Of a stretch of DNA of 64,000 nt, positions 18,662 through 27,142 are shown piece by piece. The stretch is from NCBI GenBank assembly GCA_943358175.1, contig CALRGV010000001.1:1-64000 (forward strand), written 5' to 3'. Source of the DNA: Candidatus Peribacteria bacterium (lineage in GTDB: Bacteria > Patescibacteriota > Gracilibacteria > UBA1369 > LOWO2-01-FULL-3). The position numbers were made by a program, and so were the translations under genes. Position 1 is the stretch's first letter; each line of letters starts with the position of its first letter. The notes beneath the pieces are model-generated. The model was not told where the DNA came from, searched no databases, and was given only the letters and a program-made list of their open reading frames with translations.

Positions 18662-20152
18662 ATGAGTAGAGGAAATTTTAATGCTGGAGCGTATGGTAAT
18701 TCAGATTTTTTCAAAAGCATTCCCAATGTTGAAATTACTGATACTGCTCATTTAAGGGGTGGTGTTGAGAAATCTGTAAAATTGAGTTCGTTTTCCGCTC
18801 CGTTAATGACGAGGGAAGATATTGGCAGGGCTGTTCGGGGAACTTTGGGGCTTCAGGATTCGGCTGAGGCATTCTCTTTGCAGGATATTGCTCTTATTGA
18901 CAGGCTTTTTGAGGGTGCGAAGGTTTTTCATCAAAGAGTGTTGCGCATGGATTTGCCTGAGGAGGTACAAAGTCGCAGAATCACTTCGTCCGAGAGTATT
19001 TATAAATTGGTTGAGGATTCTTTTTATTTAAATCCAAGAAATTATGAGACCGGTCCTTCAATTTGTGCTCTTATTAAAATTGCTACAATTATGCATTATG
19101 CCGAAAGTAAGCAATACAATGATCTTGATCTTAAAATGACTTCTTTTGAAGGTGATTTTTTGGATTCTTTTCCTGGTATTGAGGAGCATGGTAGCTCGAA
19201 AAGAGTGAATATCTATGGTGAGGAGTTTTCCTTTGAGTTTTGCAGTCGGCGTAAAAAGTTTGATAGATTAATGCTAAAAATAGCAAAGACACCGGATTTT
19301 TCTTTGGACAAGGTTACAGATGGAATAGGAGTGAGAATTCTTGTAAAAGATCAAGAACAGCTTCTTGCGTTGGTTGAGTATTGCGTTAGAAGTTCTTTTG
19401 GATCCTCTGAACGGTTTCATGATATTGAATTGAAAAATTTCAATATGATTTCTAAGCAGCAGTGTAATGGATTGCATGGAAAACTTCCTCATGTGAAGTT
19501 TATAGATTATTCAAATTTAGATGCTTCACCTGATTTCAAGGCTTTTTATATATTGGGTAAGACTGATATCCCGGGGCTTGGGGCAGACGTTCCTTTTGAG
19601 GTTCAGTTTAATCAAGCGGGGGCGGAGCTTGCTCCAGGAATGGCGAATCATGAAGTTTACGAATTGAGGCAGGTGTTTTCCGCCGTTAGTAATTTATACG
19701 GATTTTTCTTTGAAGATTATTTGGTTGAAATGGTGAAAAAAGTTTCTCGAAATACCGGAATTAATGAAAAAGAGATTATGGATCATCTCTTGAAGGGTTC
19801 GATAAAGGAGATAACAAAAAAAGGTGGTAGGAGGAGATTTATGGCTAATACTCAGGTTGGGCATTTCGCGAATTCAACTGTTATTCCCGGTGGTGTAAAA
19901 GGTTTTCTTTCCGGAGAATATAGGGCTGCTGTTGAGAGTGATAATGCTTTGGTTGATGGTCTTGATGCCGTGCTTGATGGGATGAAGATGAGTCTTCACG
20001 GGACTTTTGTTTCCGGTTCGTCAGTCTCCGATTCTCAGGTTGATGCTGATCGTGCTATACAGAGGTTTTATGATTTATTGAATAAAATCAAGGCTGGAAA
20101 ATTATCTTCCGCGGATTTGAGGGCCGGGAAGTATCCGAATTTCAAGGCTTAA
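18662..20152 (+). CDS. Protein with a degenerate RelA/SpoT-like region
   Basis: A 496-residue soluble protein without signal peptide. Residues 195-350 resemble the (p)ppGpp synthetase fold: RKKFDRLMLKIAKTPDFSLD then KVTDGIGVRILVKD, which matches the D-x-x-[AG]-[IV]-R-[IV] core, and later VPFEVQFNQ and HEVYELRQVF in place of EVQIRT and the HxxxE/Y helix. The substrate-binding P-K-x-N-G-Y-x-S-x-H motif is reduced to QQCNGLHG, so synthetase activity is uncertain. The N-terminal 190 residues and the C-terminal 150 are unrecognised. It is not a duplicate of rel (37887-40094): it lacks HD, TGS and ACT domains. It has its own strong promoter and probably its own transcript. Confidence 0.5.
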   Translation: MSRGNFNAGAYGNSDFFKSIPNVEITDTAHLRGGVEKSVKLSSFSAPLMTREDIGRAVRGTLGLQDSAEAFSLQDIALIDRLFEGAKVFHQRVLRMDLPEEVQSRRITSSESIYKLVEDSFYLNPRNYETGPSICALIKIATIMHYAESKQYNDLDLKMTSFEGDFLDSFPGIEEHGSSKRVNIYGEEFSFEFCSRRKKFDRLMLKIAKTPDFSLDKVTDGIGVRILVKDQEQLLALVEYCVRSSFGSSERFHDIELKNFNMISKQQCNGLHGKLPHVKFIDYSNLDASPDFKAFYILGKTDIPGLGADVPFEVQFNQAGAELAPGMANHEVYELRQVFSAVSNLYGFFFEDYLVEMVKKVSRNTGINEKEIMDHLLKGSIKEITKKGGRRRFMANTQVGHFANSTVIPGGVKGFLSGEYRAAVESDNALVDGLDAVLDGMKMSLHGTFVSGSSVSDSQVDADRAIQRFYDLLNKIKAGKLSSADLRAGKYPNFKA

Positions 20153-20183
20153 TAGAGAAGCTTTGTTTTGGGTTATTTTTGTG

Positions 20184-20189
20184 TATAAT
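20184..20189 (+). promoter_or_regulatory. -10 hexamer of rlmN, leaderless start
   Basis: TATAAT ends 7 bp before the ATG at 20197, so the transcript should begin at the start codon. The in-frame start at 20179 would precede the -10 and is rejected. The -35 is weak (TTGTTT, 15-bp spacer). Confidence 0.55.
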
Positions 20190-20196
20190 AAGCCAC

Positions 20197-21231
20197 ATGG
20201 ACTTACAAAAACTCGAAACAATTCTATCTACTGAACCGAAATTCCGCCTGAAACAGGCGTACGAGGCGTTGTTCAAAAATTTTATTCAGTCTTGGGCTGA
20301 TGTGACTGTTTTCTCGAAGCCTTTGAGGGATAAGCTGGAAAAGGAATTTCCTTTAGCGGTGAATGCGACGCTGAAAAAATCGATAGATGGGACTGTAAAA
20401 GGTCTCGTGACTTTGCCTGATGGTAGATTGATAGAAACTGTGCTCATGCGCCATAGAGATAATCGTAATACCGTGTGCGTGTCTTGCCAGGCCGGATGTC
20501 CGATGGGCTGCGCTTTTTGTGCGACTGGCGATATGGGCTTTTTCAGGAATCTTTCAGCGGGAGAAATTGTGGAGCAGGTGCTTTTGTTTGAAAGGATTTT
20601 GAAACCGGAGGAACAGAAAGTTACGAATATAGTTTTTATGGGTATGGGTGAGCCGCTTTATAATTATGTCGAGGTGATGAAGGCGATTAATATTCTCAAT
20701 AAAGACGTGGGTATTGCGGCACGTCATATTTCAGTTTCCACTTGTGGAATAATTAAAGGAATTCTGAAATTAACTGATGAGCCTTTACAGATTAATCTTG
20801 CGATTTCTCTACATGCGCCAAATAATGAAATGAGAAATAGAATTATGCCGGTGAATAAAAGTGACCCGGTGGAATTGTTGCTCAAAACGGTGGGGGATTA
20901 CATCAAGAAAACCAATCGTAAAGTGATGATTGAGTATTTGTTGATTGGTGAGCTCAATAATTCGTTGGAGACTGCGAAGGAGTTGGCGGATGTTTTGAAA
21001 AAAGAATTAGGCCATTTGTTTGTGGTGAATGTGATTCCTTATAATCCGACAGGTAGATTTACACCACCGTCACACGAGAGTGTGCGTAGATTTAAAGAGG
21101 AATTGGAGCGGAATGGAGTGACGGTGACCCAGCGATTTACTTTCGGACAAGAGGTGGAAGGGGCGTGTGGACAGCTTGCGATTAAGGGGGCGAAGGGTGT
21201 GTCGAAGGGAAGGGCGAGGGATGAGAAATGA
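20197..21231 (+). CDS. rlmN: Dual-specificity rRNA/tRNA adenine C2 methyltransferase RlmN
   Basis: A 344-residue radical SAM enzyme that methylates C2 of A2503 in 23S rRNA and A37 of some tRNAs. The 4Fe-4S cluster motif is C101-x3-C105-x2-C108 (in CPMGCAFC), preceded by CVSCQAG. The SAM-binding GMGEPLYN motif follows at about residue 148. The C-terminal methyl-carrier cysteine lies in GQEVEGACGQL near residue 326. Length and motif spacing are normal. The ATG at 20197 is supported by a -10 hexamer 7 bp upstream. The gene ends in TGA, one of the clear cases showing UGA as a stop codon here. Confidence 0.96.
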   Translation: MDLQKLETILSTEPKFRLKQAYEALFKNFIQSWADVTVFSKPLRDKLEKEFPLAVNATLKKSIDGTVKGLVTLPDGRLIETVLMRHRDNRNTVCVSCQAGCPMGCAFCATGDMGFFRNLSAGEIVEQVLLFERILKPEEQKVTNIVFMGMGEPLYNYVEVMKAINILNKDVGIAARHISVSTCGIIKGILKLTDEPLQINLAISLHAPNNEMRNRIMPVNKSDPVELLLKTVGDYIKKTNRKVMIEYLLIGELNNSLETAKELADVLKKELGHLFVVNVIPYNPTGRFTPPSHESVRRFKEELERNGVTVTQRFTFGQEVEGACGQLAIKGAKGVSKGRARDEK

Positions 21232-21378
21232 GTGGGACCGAAATTCTTTATTCTTTGAGTCAGTTTTTTTGACTTGGTGGGATTAACCGTTTGAAATTTG
21301 TCGGCATTGATGAGGAGGCGATCAAGAAATACTTGTCAAAATTAACAGATCAGAAAGTCCCGCATGCGGGGAACTATG

Positions 21379-21415
21379 ACACGTATTCGGTATGTGTAAA
21401 CTTCCGAATTTGTGT
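21379..21415. terminator. Two-way hairpin between rlmN and the HD gene
   Basis: ACAC-GT-ATTCGG / CCGAAT-TT-GTGT stem (21379-21390 with 21404-21415) around a 13-base loop, between convergent genes. A second small palindrome, CCCGCATGCGGG, lies at 21359-21370. There is no long T tract. Confidence 0.5.
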
Positions 21416-21427
21416 ATTGTGCAATTA

Positions 21428-22075
21428 TTAGATTTTCCCACCCATTTCTTTCTTTATCCTTTTGAAAAACTCTACCATGAGGGCATGGCGAGATTTAGCT
21501 AGGCGGCGTCCTTCGTGAGTTTGCATGCGAGATTTGATGTGGCGGAGTTTTATCAGGAATTCGCGGTAAGCGGTGTCTTCTTTGCCGAATTCTTTAGTGG
21601 CGAGAATTTCGGCGTCGGACATGCGGCTGTTGTGGAGTTTTGCTTTGAGTTCTCCGGCGAAAAGAAAAGCACGGCCCACTCCAATTGCACCAATTGAATC
21701 TAATTTATCAGCATCGAAAAGTACTTTTGCCTCGAGAGTTTTTGGTTTTATTTCATTGCGAAAACGATGAGCGGCAATGCAGTGATAGACTGCGGCGATA
21801 GTTTTTTCATCGTATTTATATTTGAGTAAAATTTCACCGGCTACTTCTGCACCACTAATTGCGTGATCGGTTTTGCCTTTGTTTTTGTCAGCGTCGTTGC
21901 GTTTTACGTCGTGGAGAATGGCGGCGAGTTTTAAAATTTCAAGATTAGCACCTTCCTTTTTACCAATATGTAGAGCCATTTTTAGCACTCTTTCTACGTG
22001 ATCAAAGTCATGGCTGCCGCGCGCATTTATAAAATATTTTTTTGCTTCCTTAAGAATCTTTTTCGTGACGTACAT
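21428..22075 (-). CDS. HD-domain phosphohydrolase
   Basis: A 215-residue metal-dependent HD hydrolase. The ordered metal ligands are visible: SHDFDHVERVLKMA (His and the HxxDH-like pair), LAAILHDVKRND (the HD motif, near residue 60), then AVYHCIAAH and LFDADKLDSIGAIGVGRAF (the distal Asp). This arrangement is typical of YedJ/YpgQ-like nucleotide phosphohydrolases. The ATG at 22075 is preferred: TATAAA lies 12 bp upstream and an in-frame TTG at 22087 sits right beside it. It stands alone on the minus strand, convergent with rlmN. The substrate (a nucleotide or diphosphate) is inferred from the family only. Confidence 0.8.
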   Translation of the reverse strand: MYVTKKILKEAKKYFINARGSHDFDHVERVLKMALHIGKKEGANLEILKLAAILHDVKRNDADKNKGKTDHAISGAEVAGEILLKYKYDEKTIAAVYHCIAAHRFRNEIKPKTLEAKVLFDADKLDSIGAIGVGRAFLFAGELKAKLHNSRMSDAEILATKEFGKEDTAYREFLIKLRHIKSRMQTHEGRRLAKSRHALMVEFFKRIKKEMGGKI

Positions 22076-22144
22076 ATGTGCCCGCAATTTATACCGAATT
22101 TATATTTTTAGCAAAAATTGTGTATGAACTGCTTGGCATTTGAA

Positions 22145-23620
22145 TTATTCCCTGTACGCCCTTGGTGGTTCTTTCTCATAAGGTTGGTATGGTGGCAAGC
22201 TCTTTTCCAGTGCTTCCATGATTGGATTCTTTTGTTCGAGTAATAATTCATAGGCCTTGTAGAGTTTTTCTTCAATTTTGTTCATATTTATGTGTATGTG
22301 GTAGTGAGGGTCGTTTCTTGCTTCGATTAATTTTGGTTTTAAGATTTGGAAAATTCTTCCCAATTCGTTCTTGACCATCTTTGGGGCTATTGATTCTAGA
22401 AGTGGAATCATTTTTACGAAAGTCGCAGGTGCTGTAATAATTGCTGATGCGAGTACCTTGTCGATTTCTGGTATGTCTTTGAAATCTGCAAATTTTTGCA
22501 TGAAGATTGCAGCTGCCTCTGGATAGGCTTCCAAGCCAGTGAAATCTTTCATGGTTGAGATGAAGTATGGTTCATTTTTATATAGTTTCGCATTTTGTAG
22601 GAAACTCTCGCAATCCATAATATATATAGCGTTTTCAAAGACTTTTTGAGCATTTGGTTGAGTTGGGCCTTTTTTGAGGTTTGTTAGAGTAGTTGTTTTT
22701 TCTTCTTCAAAAGTTTTTCTACTTTTTTCTTCTTCAAGTTCATATTTTTTATTCTCAGACTTTGTTCTTGCTGATTTTGCAGGTGCGTTGGCTTGTAAGG
22801 CCGGTATTACTACGTTATTCATTAAGTTCATTAACTGTGCCAAATTTGTTGTTTCAAAACGCCCAGCTTCCTTTTCTATAGAGCCGATTAAATTTTTTTT
22901 ATTATGCCAGTCTCCTTGAGTACTATTCTTCCCTGCCATAATTAGATATTCACCATTGTAGAATCGGCCACTTTTTCCATAGTCGTCGCTAGGTCCGACG
23001 TGTTCGTCTATTTCCATTTCCATTTCATCTTCTGCTTCTAATGGTGAGTTTGATTCTTTTGCTGGGCCTGGTTTGATAGGAAATTCTGGTTCGATATATG
23101 TTTCGCCACGTTTTGTATTGAGAATGAACTTTTCGGTTTTATTTCCGGTTATTTTCTTTATTTTTATGTATACATAATCTGTAGATTCGTCATCACAGGA
23201 GACATTAAATGTATATTCGCTGCCATCTTTTTCGAATTTGAATTTCCATGGGGTTATTGTGCCTGTCGACTCGTCACGCACTGTATCAAGAATGGAGTAC
23301 AGTTTATTGGATATTCCTAAACCTTTTAGGTAGGCTGCTTTTTCTTTTAAACCTTTAAGGTTTTCTTTTTGATCATTTTCTTTGGCAAGTTTTATCTTTT
23401 CTTCGAATTCGGACTTGAGCCTTGATTCATTTTCTTTTAGAATTTTTTGCATTCCATCCGAGATGTCCCGTCCTAAGTCTTGAGTTAATTTTATGAATCC
23501 ATCCAGTTTATCGGTGGCTTTGTCTTTAAGTTCTCTTACTCGGTCTGCGCCTGATTTTATGGCTTTGCCGAGGTTCAAATTATCCTTACCGTGGGGACTT
23601 TCATTTTTGTTATTTGGCAT
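22145..23620 (-). CDS. Unrecognised charged protein
   Basis: A 491-residue soluble protein I do not recognise. The N-terminal 110 residues are Lys/Glu-rich and likely coiled coil. A small beta-rich segment follows (about 110-180, PWKFKFEKDGSEYTFNVSC), then an acidic stretch (EAEDEMEMEID), a helical region with LMNLMNNVVIPALQ, a Glu/Lys spacer and a helical C-terminus. The start at 23620 is supported by a promoter at 23648-23676; longer in-frame starts lie upstream of it. The order of a beta segment followed by LM-x-x-V-[IL]-x-P-[AC]-L helices resembles part of the giant protein at 57431-64000, which hints at a shared module. No signal peptide or membrane segment. Confidence 0.6.
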   Translation of the reverse strand: MPNNKNESPHGKDNLNLGKAIKSGADRVRELKDKATDKLDGFIKLTQDLGRDISDGMQKILKENESRLKSEFEEKIKLAKENDQKENLKGLKEKAAYLKGLGISNKLYSILDTVRDESTGTITPWKFKFEKDGSEYTFNVSCDDESTDYVYIKIKKITGNKTEKFILNTKRGETYIEPEFPIKPGPAKESNSPLEAEDEMEMEIDEHVGPSDDYGKSGRFYNGEYLIMAGKNSTQGDWHNKKNLIGSIEKEAGRFETTNLAQLMNLMNNVVIPALQANAPAKSARTKSENKKYELEEEKSRKTFEEEKTTTLTNLKKGPTQPNAQKVFENAIYIMDCESFLQNAKLYKNEPYFISTMKDFTGLEAYPEAAAIFMQKFADFKDIPEIDKVLASAIITAPATFVKMIPLLESIAPKMVKNELGRIFQILKPKLIEARNDPHYHIHINMNKIEEKLYKAYELLLEQKNPIMEALEKSLPPYQPYEKEPPRAYRE

Positions 23621-23647
23621 TTTTATTTTTGTTATAAATATGTTTTT

Positions 23648-23676
23648 ATTATACACTAATTTTGCAAATATGTAAA
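23648..23676 (-). promoter_or_regulatory. Promoter of the 491-residue protein gene
   Basis: On the minus strand TTTACA (23676-23671), exactly 17 bp, TATAAT (23653-23648). The ATG at 23620 follows 27 bp later. This decides the start codon against in-frame alternatives as far upstream as 23839. Confidence 0.75.
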
Positions 23677-23746
23677 TATTATGTGGACGAATTTGATCTT
23701 TTAAGCACTGATATGTTAAGTTGGGTAAAGTAATAAAGATATCCCT

Positions 23747-24175
23747 ATGGCTCCAAGAAAAAATGAAGACGGTGTAATTGATCTGCGTAATAATGCAGAC
23801 GAGCCAGAGTTTAAAATTCATCGTACTACCGATTCTCATGCTTCAGCCGGTAATGGTCATTTGCATATTCAAGGTGATGCGAAACATGGTGTTCCTGCGA
23901 CTCCGCTTAGTGATCGTGAAAGTGCAGCGATGAACCCTAGCAATAAAGTGAAAGTAAAATTTGATAAATTTGTGAATTTGATTGCTACACACGCTTATCA
24001 AGAAATTTTTGATAAACATATAGATGAGGATGTGATTATTAGTACAGATCTCCTTGCTGATCTGGCGAATGCTCATGAAGAAAAAGATGATGGTAAGAAA
24101 ATTCCTGCATATTTCTTTATTGGAATTGTGCTGGGTGTTTTCGTGACCTGGCTTATTTTAAAATCTAATGCTTAA
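23747..24175 (+). CDS. Tail-anchored small membrane protein, unrecognised
   Basis: A 142-residue protein not recognised as any family. Residues 1-65 are hydrophilic and rich in Asp, Asn and His, and probably disordered. About 66-118 contain a helical region (VKFDKFVNLIATHAYQEIFDKHIDED) and an acidic linker. Residues 120-139 form a single C-terminal transmembrane helix (AYFFIGIVLGVFVTWLILK). It should be tail-anchored with the bulk in the cytosol. It is 7 bp upstream of pyrH and likely starts the pyrH-frr-rseP transcript, so it may be co-expressed with nucleotide and translation genes. Its stop overlaps an upstream pyrH-frame ATG, which supports the later pyrH start. Confidence 0.65.
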   Translation: MAPRKNEDGVIDLRNNADEPEFKIHRTTDSHASAGNGHLHIQGDAKHGVPATPLSDRESAAMNPSNKVKVKFDKFVNLIATHAYQEIFDKHIDEDVIISTDLLADLANAHEEKDDGKKIPAYFFIGIVLGVFVTWLILKSNA

Positions 24176-24182
24176 AAATTTT

Positions 24183-24899
24183 ATGGCTCAAAAGTTAAAA
24201 TATAAGAGAATTTTGCTGAAGCTTTCGGGAGAAGTTTTTGGTGGTGAGAATGGAGAAGGTGTGGATGGAAAAGTGTTGATGGATTTGGCTAAAGAAGTTT
24301 ATGGTTTGCAGAAAATTGGATGTCAGGTGGGGGTGGTGATTGGTGGGGGGAATTTTTGGCGCTATCGCGATTTTCAACATTTAAAATTTGATAGAACTAC
24401 TTCGGATAATATGGGAATGTTGGCTACTGTCATGAATGCCTTGGCGTTTGAAGAAGCTTTGAGAGCAGTTGGTGCGGAGGTGCGGGCAATGAGTAGTTTC
24501 CCGGCAGAAAAAGCGCTAGAAACGTACACTGTAAAAAGTGCCAGACATGACTTGAGTAAGGGGAGAATTGTGATTTTCGCAGGTGGGACGGGAAGTCCAT
24601 TCTTTACGACGGATTCCGCTGCCGCATTGAGAGCTTTGGAAATGAATTGCGATGTTCTACTGAAGGCAACAAAGGTGGACTATGTATACGACAAAGATCC
24701 CATGAAATTCAAGGACGCAAAAAAATACACTCGAATGACGTATCAAGATATTATTGAGAATGGCTTAGGGGTTATGGATATGACTTGTGCATCGATGTGC
24801 AAGGAGGGGAAAATTCCGATGCTGGTTTTTAATCTAAATAAAAAAGGTAGTATTGAAAAAGTCGTGAAAGGAGATAAGATAGGAACACTAATCAATTAA
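24183..24899 (+). CDS. pyrH: UMP kinase
   Basis: A 238-residue bacterial UMP kinase (amino-acid kinase fold) that phosphorylates UMP to UDP. The N-terminal ILLKLSGE phosphate-binding motif, VVIGGGNFWR, TSDNMGMLATVMNAL and the IVIFAGGTGSPFFTTDSAAALRA motif are intact. The start at 24183 (MAQKLKYKRI) fits the family; an ATG at 24168 lies inside the preceding gene. It sits in the order pyrH-frr-rseP, a variation of the conserved bacterial cluster (rpsB-tsf-pyrH-frr-...-rseP), here without rpsB and tsf. Confidence 0.96.
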   Translation: MAQKLKYKRILLKLSGEVFGGENGEGVDGKVLMDLAKEVYGLQKIGCQVGVVIGGGNFWRYRDFQHLKFDRTTSDNMGMLATVMNALAFEEALRAVGAEVRAMSSFPAEKALETYTVKSARHDLSKGRIVIFAGGTGSPFFTTDSAAALRALEMNCDVLLKATKVDYVYDKDPMKFKDAKKYTRMTYQDIIENGLGVMDMTCASMCKEGKIPMLVFNLNKKGSIEKVVKGDKIGTLIN

Positions 24900-24917
24900 T
24901 AATTAACAATTAAGTAT

Positions 24918-25478
24918 ATGACGTCAGATCAGGCATTAAATGCAGCTTCTCTGGAATTTGAAAAGGCCGCGGTTCATTTGAAAGACGAATTTAACAGATT
25001 GCAATTGGGACGTGCCAATCCATCTATGGTGGAGAATGTGCATGTGGAAATATATGGAGTGGTTCAGCCGTTGAAGGCTGTAGCCAGTATTTCCGTGCCG
25101 GAACCAAGAACTTTGGTAATCGCGCCTTGGGATAAGTCTAATTTGGGGCCAATTGAAAAGGGAATTGTTGGTAGTGGGCTTGGTTTGAATCCTGTCAATG
25201 ATGGTATAGTGGTAAGAATTAATATTCCAACTTTGACTGAGGAACGTCGCGTTAATTTGACTAAGGTTGTGAAAAAATTGGCTGAAGAAGCGCGTATTGG
25301 AGTGAGAACGGCCAGACACGATGCTCATGATTTGCTTAAGGATTTGGAGTCAAAAAGTGAAATTACCGAGGATGATTTGCGTGCTTCCGTAAAAAAATTA
25401 CAGGATAAAGTGGATGCTATGAATTCAAAGATCGATGAGTTGTCCAGACAGAAGGAGCAGGATATTATGACTGTATAA
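24918..25478 (+). CDS. frr: Ribosome recycling factor
   Basis: A 186-residue factor that, with EF-G, splits the post-termination ribosome. The family signatures are clear: the N-terminal helix with LGRANPSMVENV, VPEPRTLVIAPWDKSN, GLNPVNDGIVVRINIPTLTEERRVNLTKVVKKLAEEARIGVR, and the long C-terminal helices. Length matches the family. It is 18 bp after pyrH and 41 bp before rseP, almost certainly one operon. There is no Shine-Dalgarno sequence before the ATG. Confidence 0.97.
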   Translation: MTSDQALNAASLEFEKAAVHLKDEFNRLQLGRANPSMVENVHVEIYGVVQPLKAVASISVPEPRTLVIAPWDKSNLGPIEKGIVGSGLGLNPVNDGIVVRINIPTLTEERRVNLTKVVKKLAEEARIGVRTARHDAHDLLKDLESKSEITEDDLRASVKKLQDKVDAMNSKIDELSRQKEQDIMTV

Positions 25479-25519
25479 ATTCAGACTAATTCAAATTAAC
25501 ATTTAGCCCCTCATCCCTT

Positions 25520-27142
25520 ATGTCCTATTTGCTTACAGTAATAGCTTTTGTAGTTATTTTTTCTATTCTTATTCTTGTTCATGAATTCGGACATTTTATA
25601 ATGGCGAAAAGGGCGGGGATTAAAGTGGAGGAATTTGGTTTCGGTTTACCTCCCAGAATGTGGGGTAAGAAAAAGGGTGAGACTATATATTCTCTGAATT
25701 GGATTCCTTTTGGGGGGTTTGTGAGGATGTTGGGTGAGGATCAGGTTGATCCGAAAATGCTGAAAAGTAAGCGTAGTTTTGCCGCTCAGCCAATGAGAGC
25801 GAGGGTATTGGTGATTGTAGCCGGAGTGGTAATGAATTTTTTGTTGGCGTGGGTTTTGATGTTTGTCGGTTTTACAGTGGGAATGCAGCCTTTGCTTGGT
25901 CCGGATGATGTACTTACTGCGGTCAATGATGGGCAGATTGTTTTGGATCAGGGTGTTAAAGTTAAATCAGTGGAGGAGGGTAGTTTGGCGGGACTGGCCG
26001 GATTTAAAGCTGATGATATTATTTATTCTATTAATGGAAACAAAATAGATGGTATTAATTTGGGAGAAATTACTAAAGATCCGTCAAAATCTTTTGGAGT
26101 TATAAGAAATGGTGCGCCTTTGAATTTGCAGATTTCCGGAAATGATGTTTTAAAAGATACTCCTCAAAAACTTGGTTTGGGTTTTTATGATTTTGGAGAT
26201 TTTCCAAGAGTGAGAATTTTTGATTTGAGACCAAACACTGTGGCTTATCAGGCAGGGTTACGTTCGGAAGATGTGTTGTTGAGCGTGAATGGTCAGCAGA
26301 TTTTTGGGATTCCACAATATGAATCTTTGATTCGTGGCGTGGCAAAACTGGAATATACTGTGTTTAGAGACGGATTGGTGCAGCAGGTTATTGTAGAGCG
26401 TACTAAGGCGCGTCAGGTGATTATTTCAGGTATTATTCCCGATTCTCCCGCCTATAAAGCCGGTTTAAAGAATCAAGATGTTATTTTGACTATTAATGGA
26501 AAGCAAATGACCGATAGTCAGGAGATTGTCGATTATATTCAAGCTCACAACAATGAACAGTTGGCTTACATGATAGATCGTGGCGGTACTCAATTGTTTT
26601 ATGAAATTAAATCGGAAGGTGGACCTGTGGGCATAATGCTTTCGGAATTAATGAGTTATGTGGATGGTCAGGGTATAAGTCTTTATAATACCGATCAAGT
26701 GGCCTCAATTAGAGAAATTAAAAATGTTCAATATCCTGTCCATGTCGCGATTTATAAATCTTTGGGTGAGACGTGGAAAATGTCTGTGACGACTGCTAAA
26801 ATGTTTACCGGTTTTGTTGCAGGATTGGTGAGTAGGGGTGAAGTGCCTGCGACTGTATCCGGTCCAATTGGTATTGCGCAGATGACTCATGTTTTTGTGC
26901 AGGAAGGTTTTATTCCTTTGCTTCGATTTGTGGCCGTTTTATCTTTGAGTTTGGCGGTGATTAATATTTTACCGTTTCCGGCTTTGGATGGAGGTAGACT
27001 ATTGTTTATAGTGATTGAATTGCTTGTTGGACGTAGAGTGAATCAGCGTTGGGAAAATTACATTCATGTGTTTGGTTATTTCTTGATTATGGCGCTGATT
27101 TTGGTTGTCACTTATAGTGATATAATGAAATTTTTCAATTAA
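25520..27142 (+). CDS. rseP: Site-2 protease RseP, three PDZ domains
   Basis: A 540-residue intramembrane zinc protease (M50B) that cleaves membrane-anchored regulators or signal-peptide remnants. HEFGH (residues 21-25) in the first helix gives two zinc ligands, and NILPFPALDGGRLLF near the C-terminus gives the third. Between the catalytic halves are three PDZ-like modules: VKSVEEGSLAGLAGFKADDIIYSINGNKI, FDLRPNTVAYQAGLRSEDVLLSVNGQQI, and ISGIIPDSPAYKAGLKNQDVILTINGKQM. E. coli RseP has two and Bacillus RasP one, so this protein is about 90 residues longer than usual. It follows frr in the pyrH operon. Confidence 0.92.
   Translation: MSYLLTVIAFVVIFSILILVHEFGHFIMAKRAGIKVEEFGFGLPPRMWGKKKGETIYSLNWIPFGGFVRMLGEDQVDPKMLKSKRSFAAQPMRARVLVIVAGVVMNFLLAWVLMFVGFTVGMQPLLGPDDVLTAVNDGQIVLDQGVKVKSVEEGSLAGLAGFKADDIIYSINGNKIDGINLGEITKDPSKSFGVIRNGAPLNLQISGNDVLKDTPQKLGLGFYDFGDFPRVRIFDLRPNTVAYQAGLRSEDVLLSVNGQQIFGIPQYESLIRGVAKLEYTVFRDGLVQQVIVERTKARQVIISGIIPDSPAYKAGLKNQDVILTINGKQMTDSQEIVDYIQAHNNEQLAYMIDRGGTQLFYEIKSEGGPVGIMLSELMSYVDGQGISLYNTDQVASIREIKNVQYPVHVAIYKSLGETWKMSVTTAKMFTGFVAGLVSRGEVPATVSGPIGIAQMTHVFVQEGFIPLLRFVAVLSLSLAVINILPFPALDGGRLLFIVIELLVGRRVNQRWENYIHVFGYFLIMALILVVTYSDIMKFFN

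Noticed and set aside
24168..24182. Earlier pyrH start at 24168
   Set aside because: It lies inside the preceding gene, and the family N-terminus begins at the ATG 24183.
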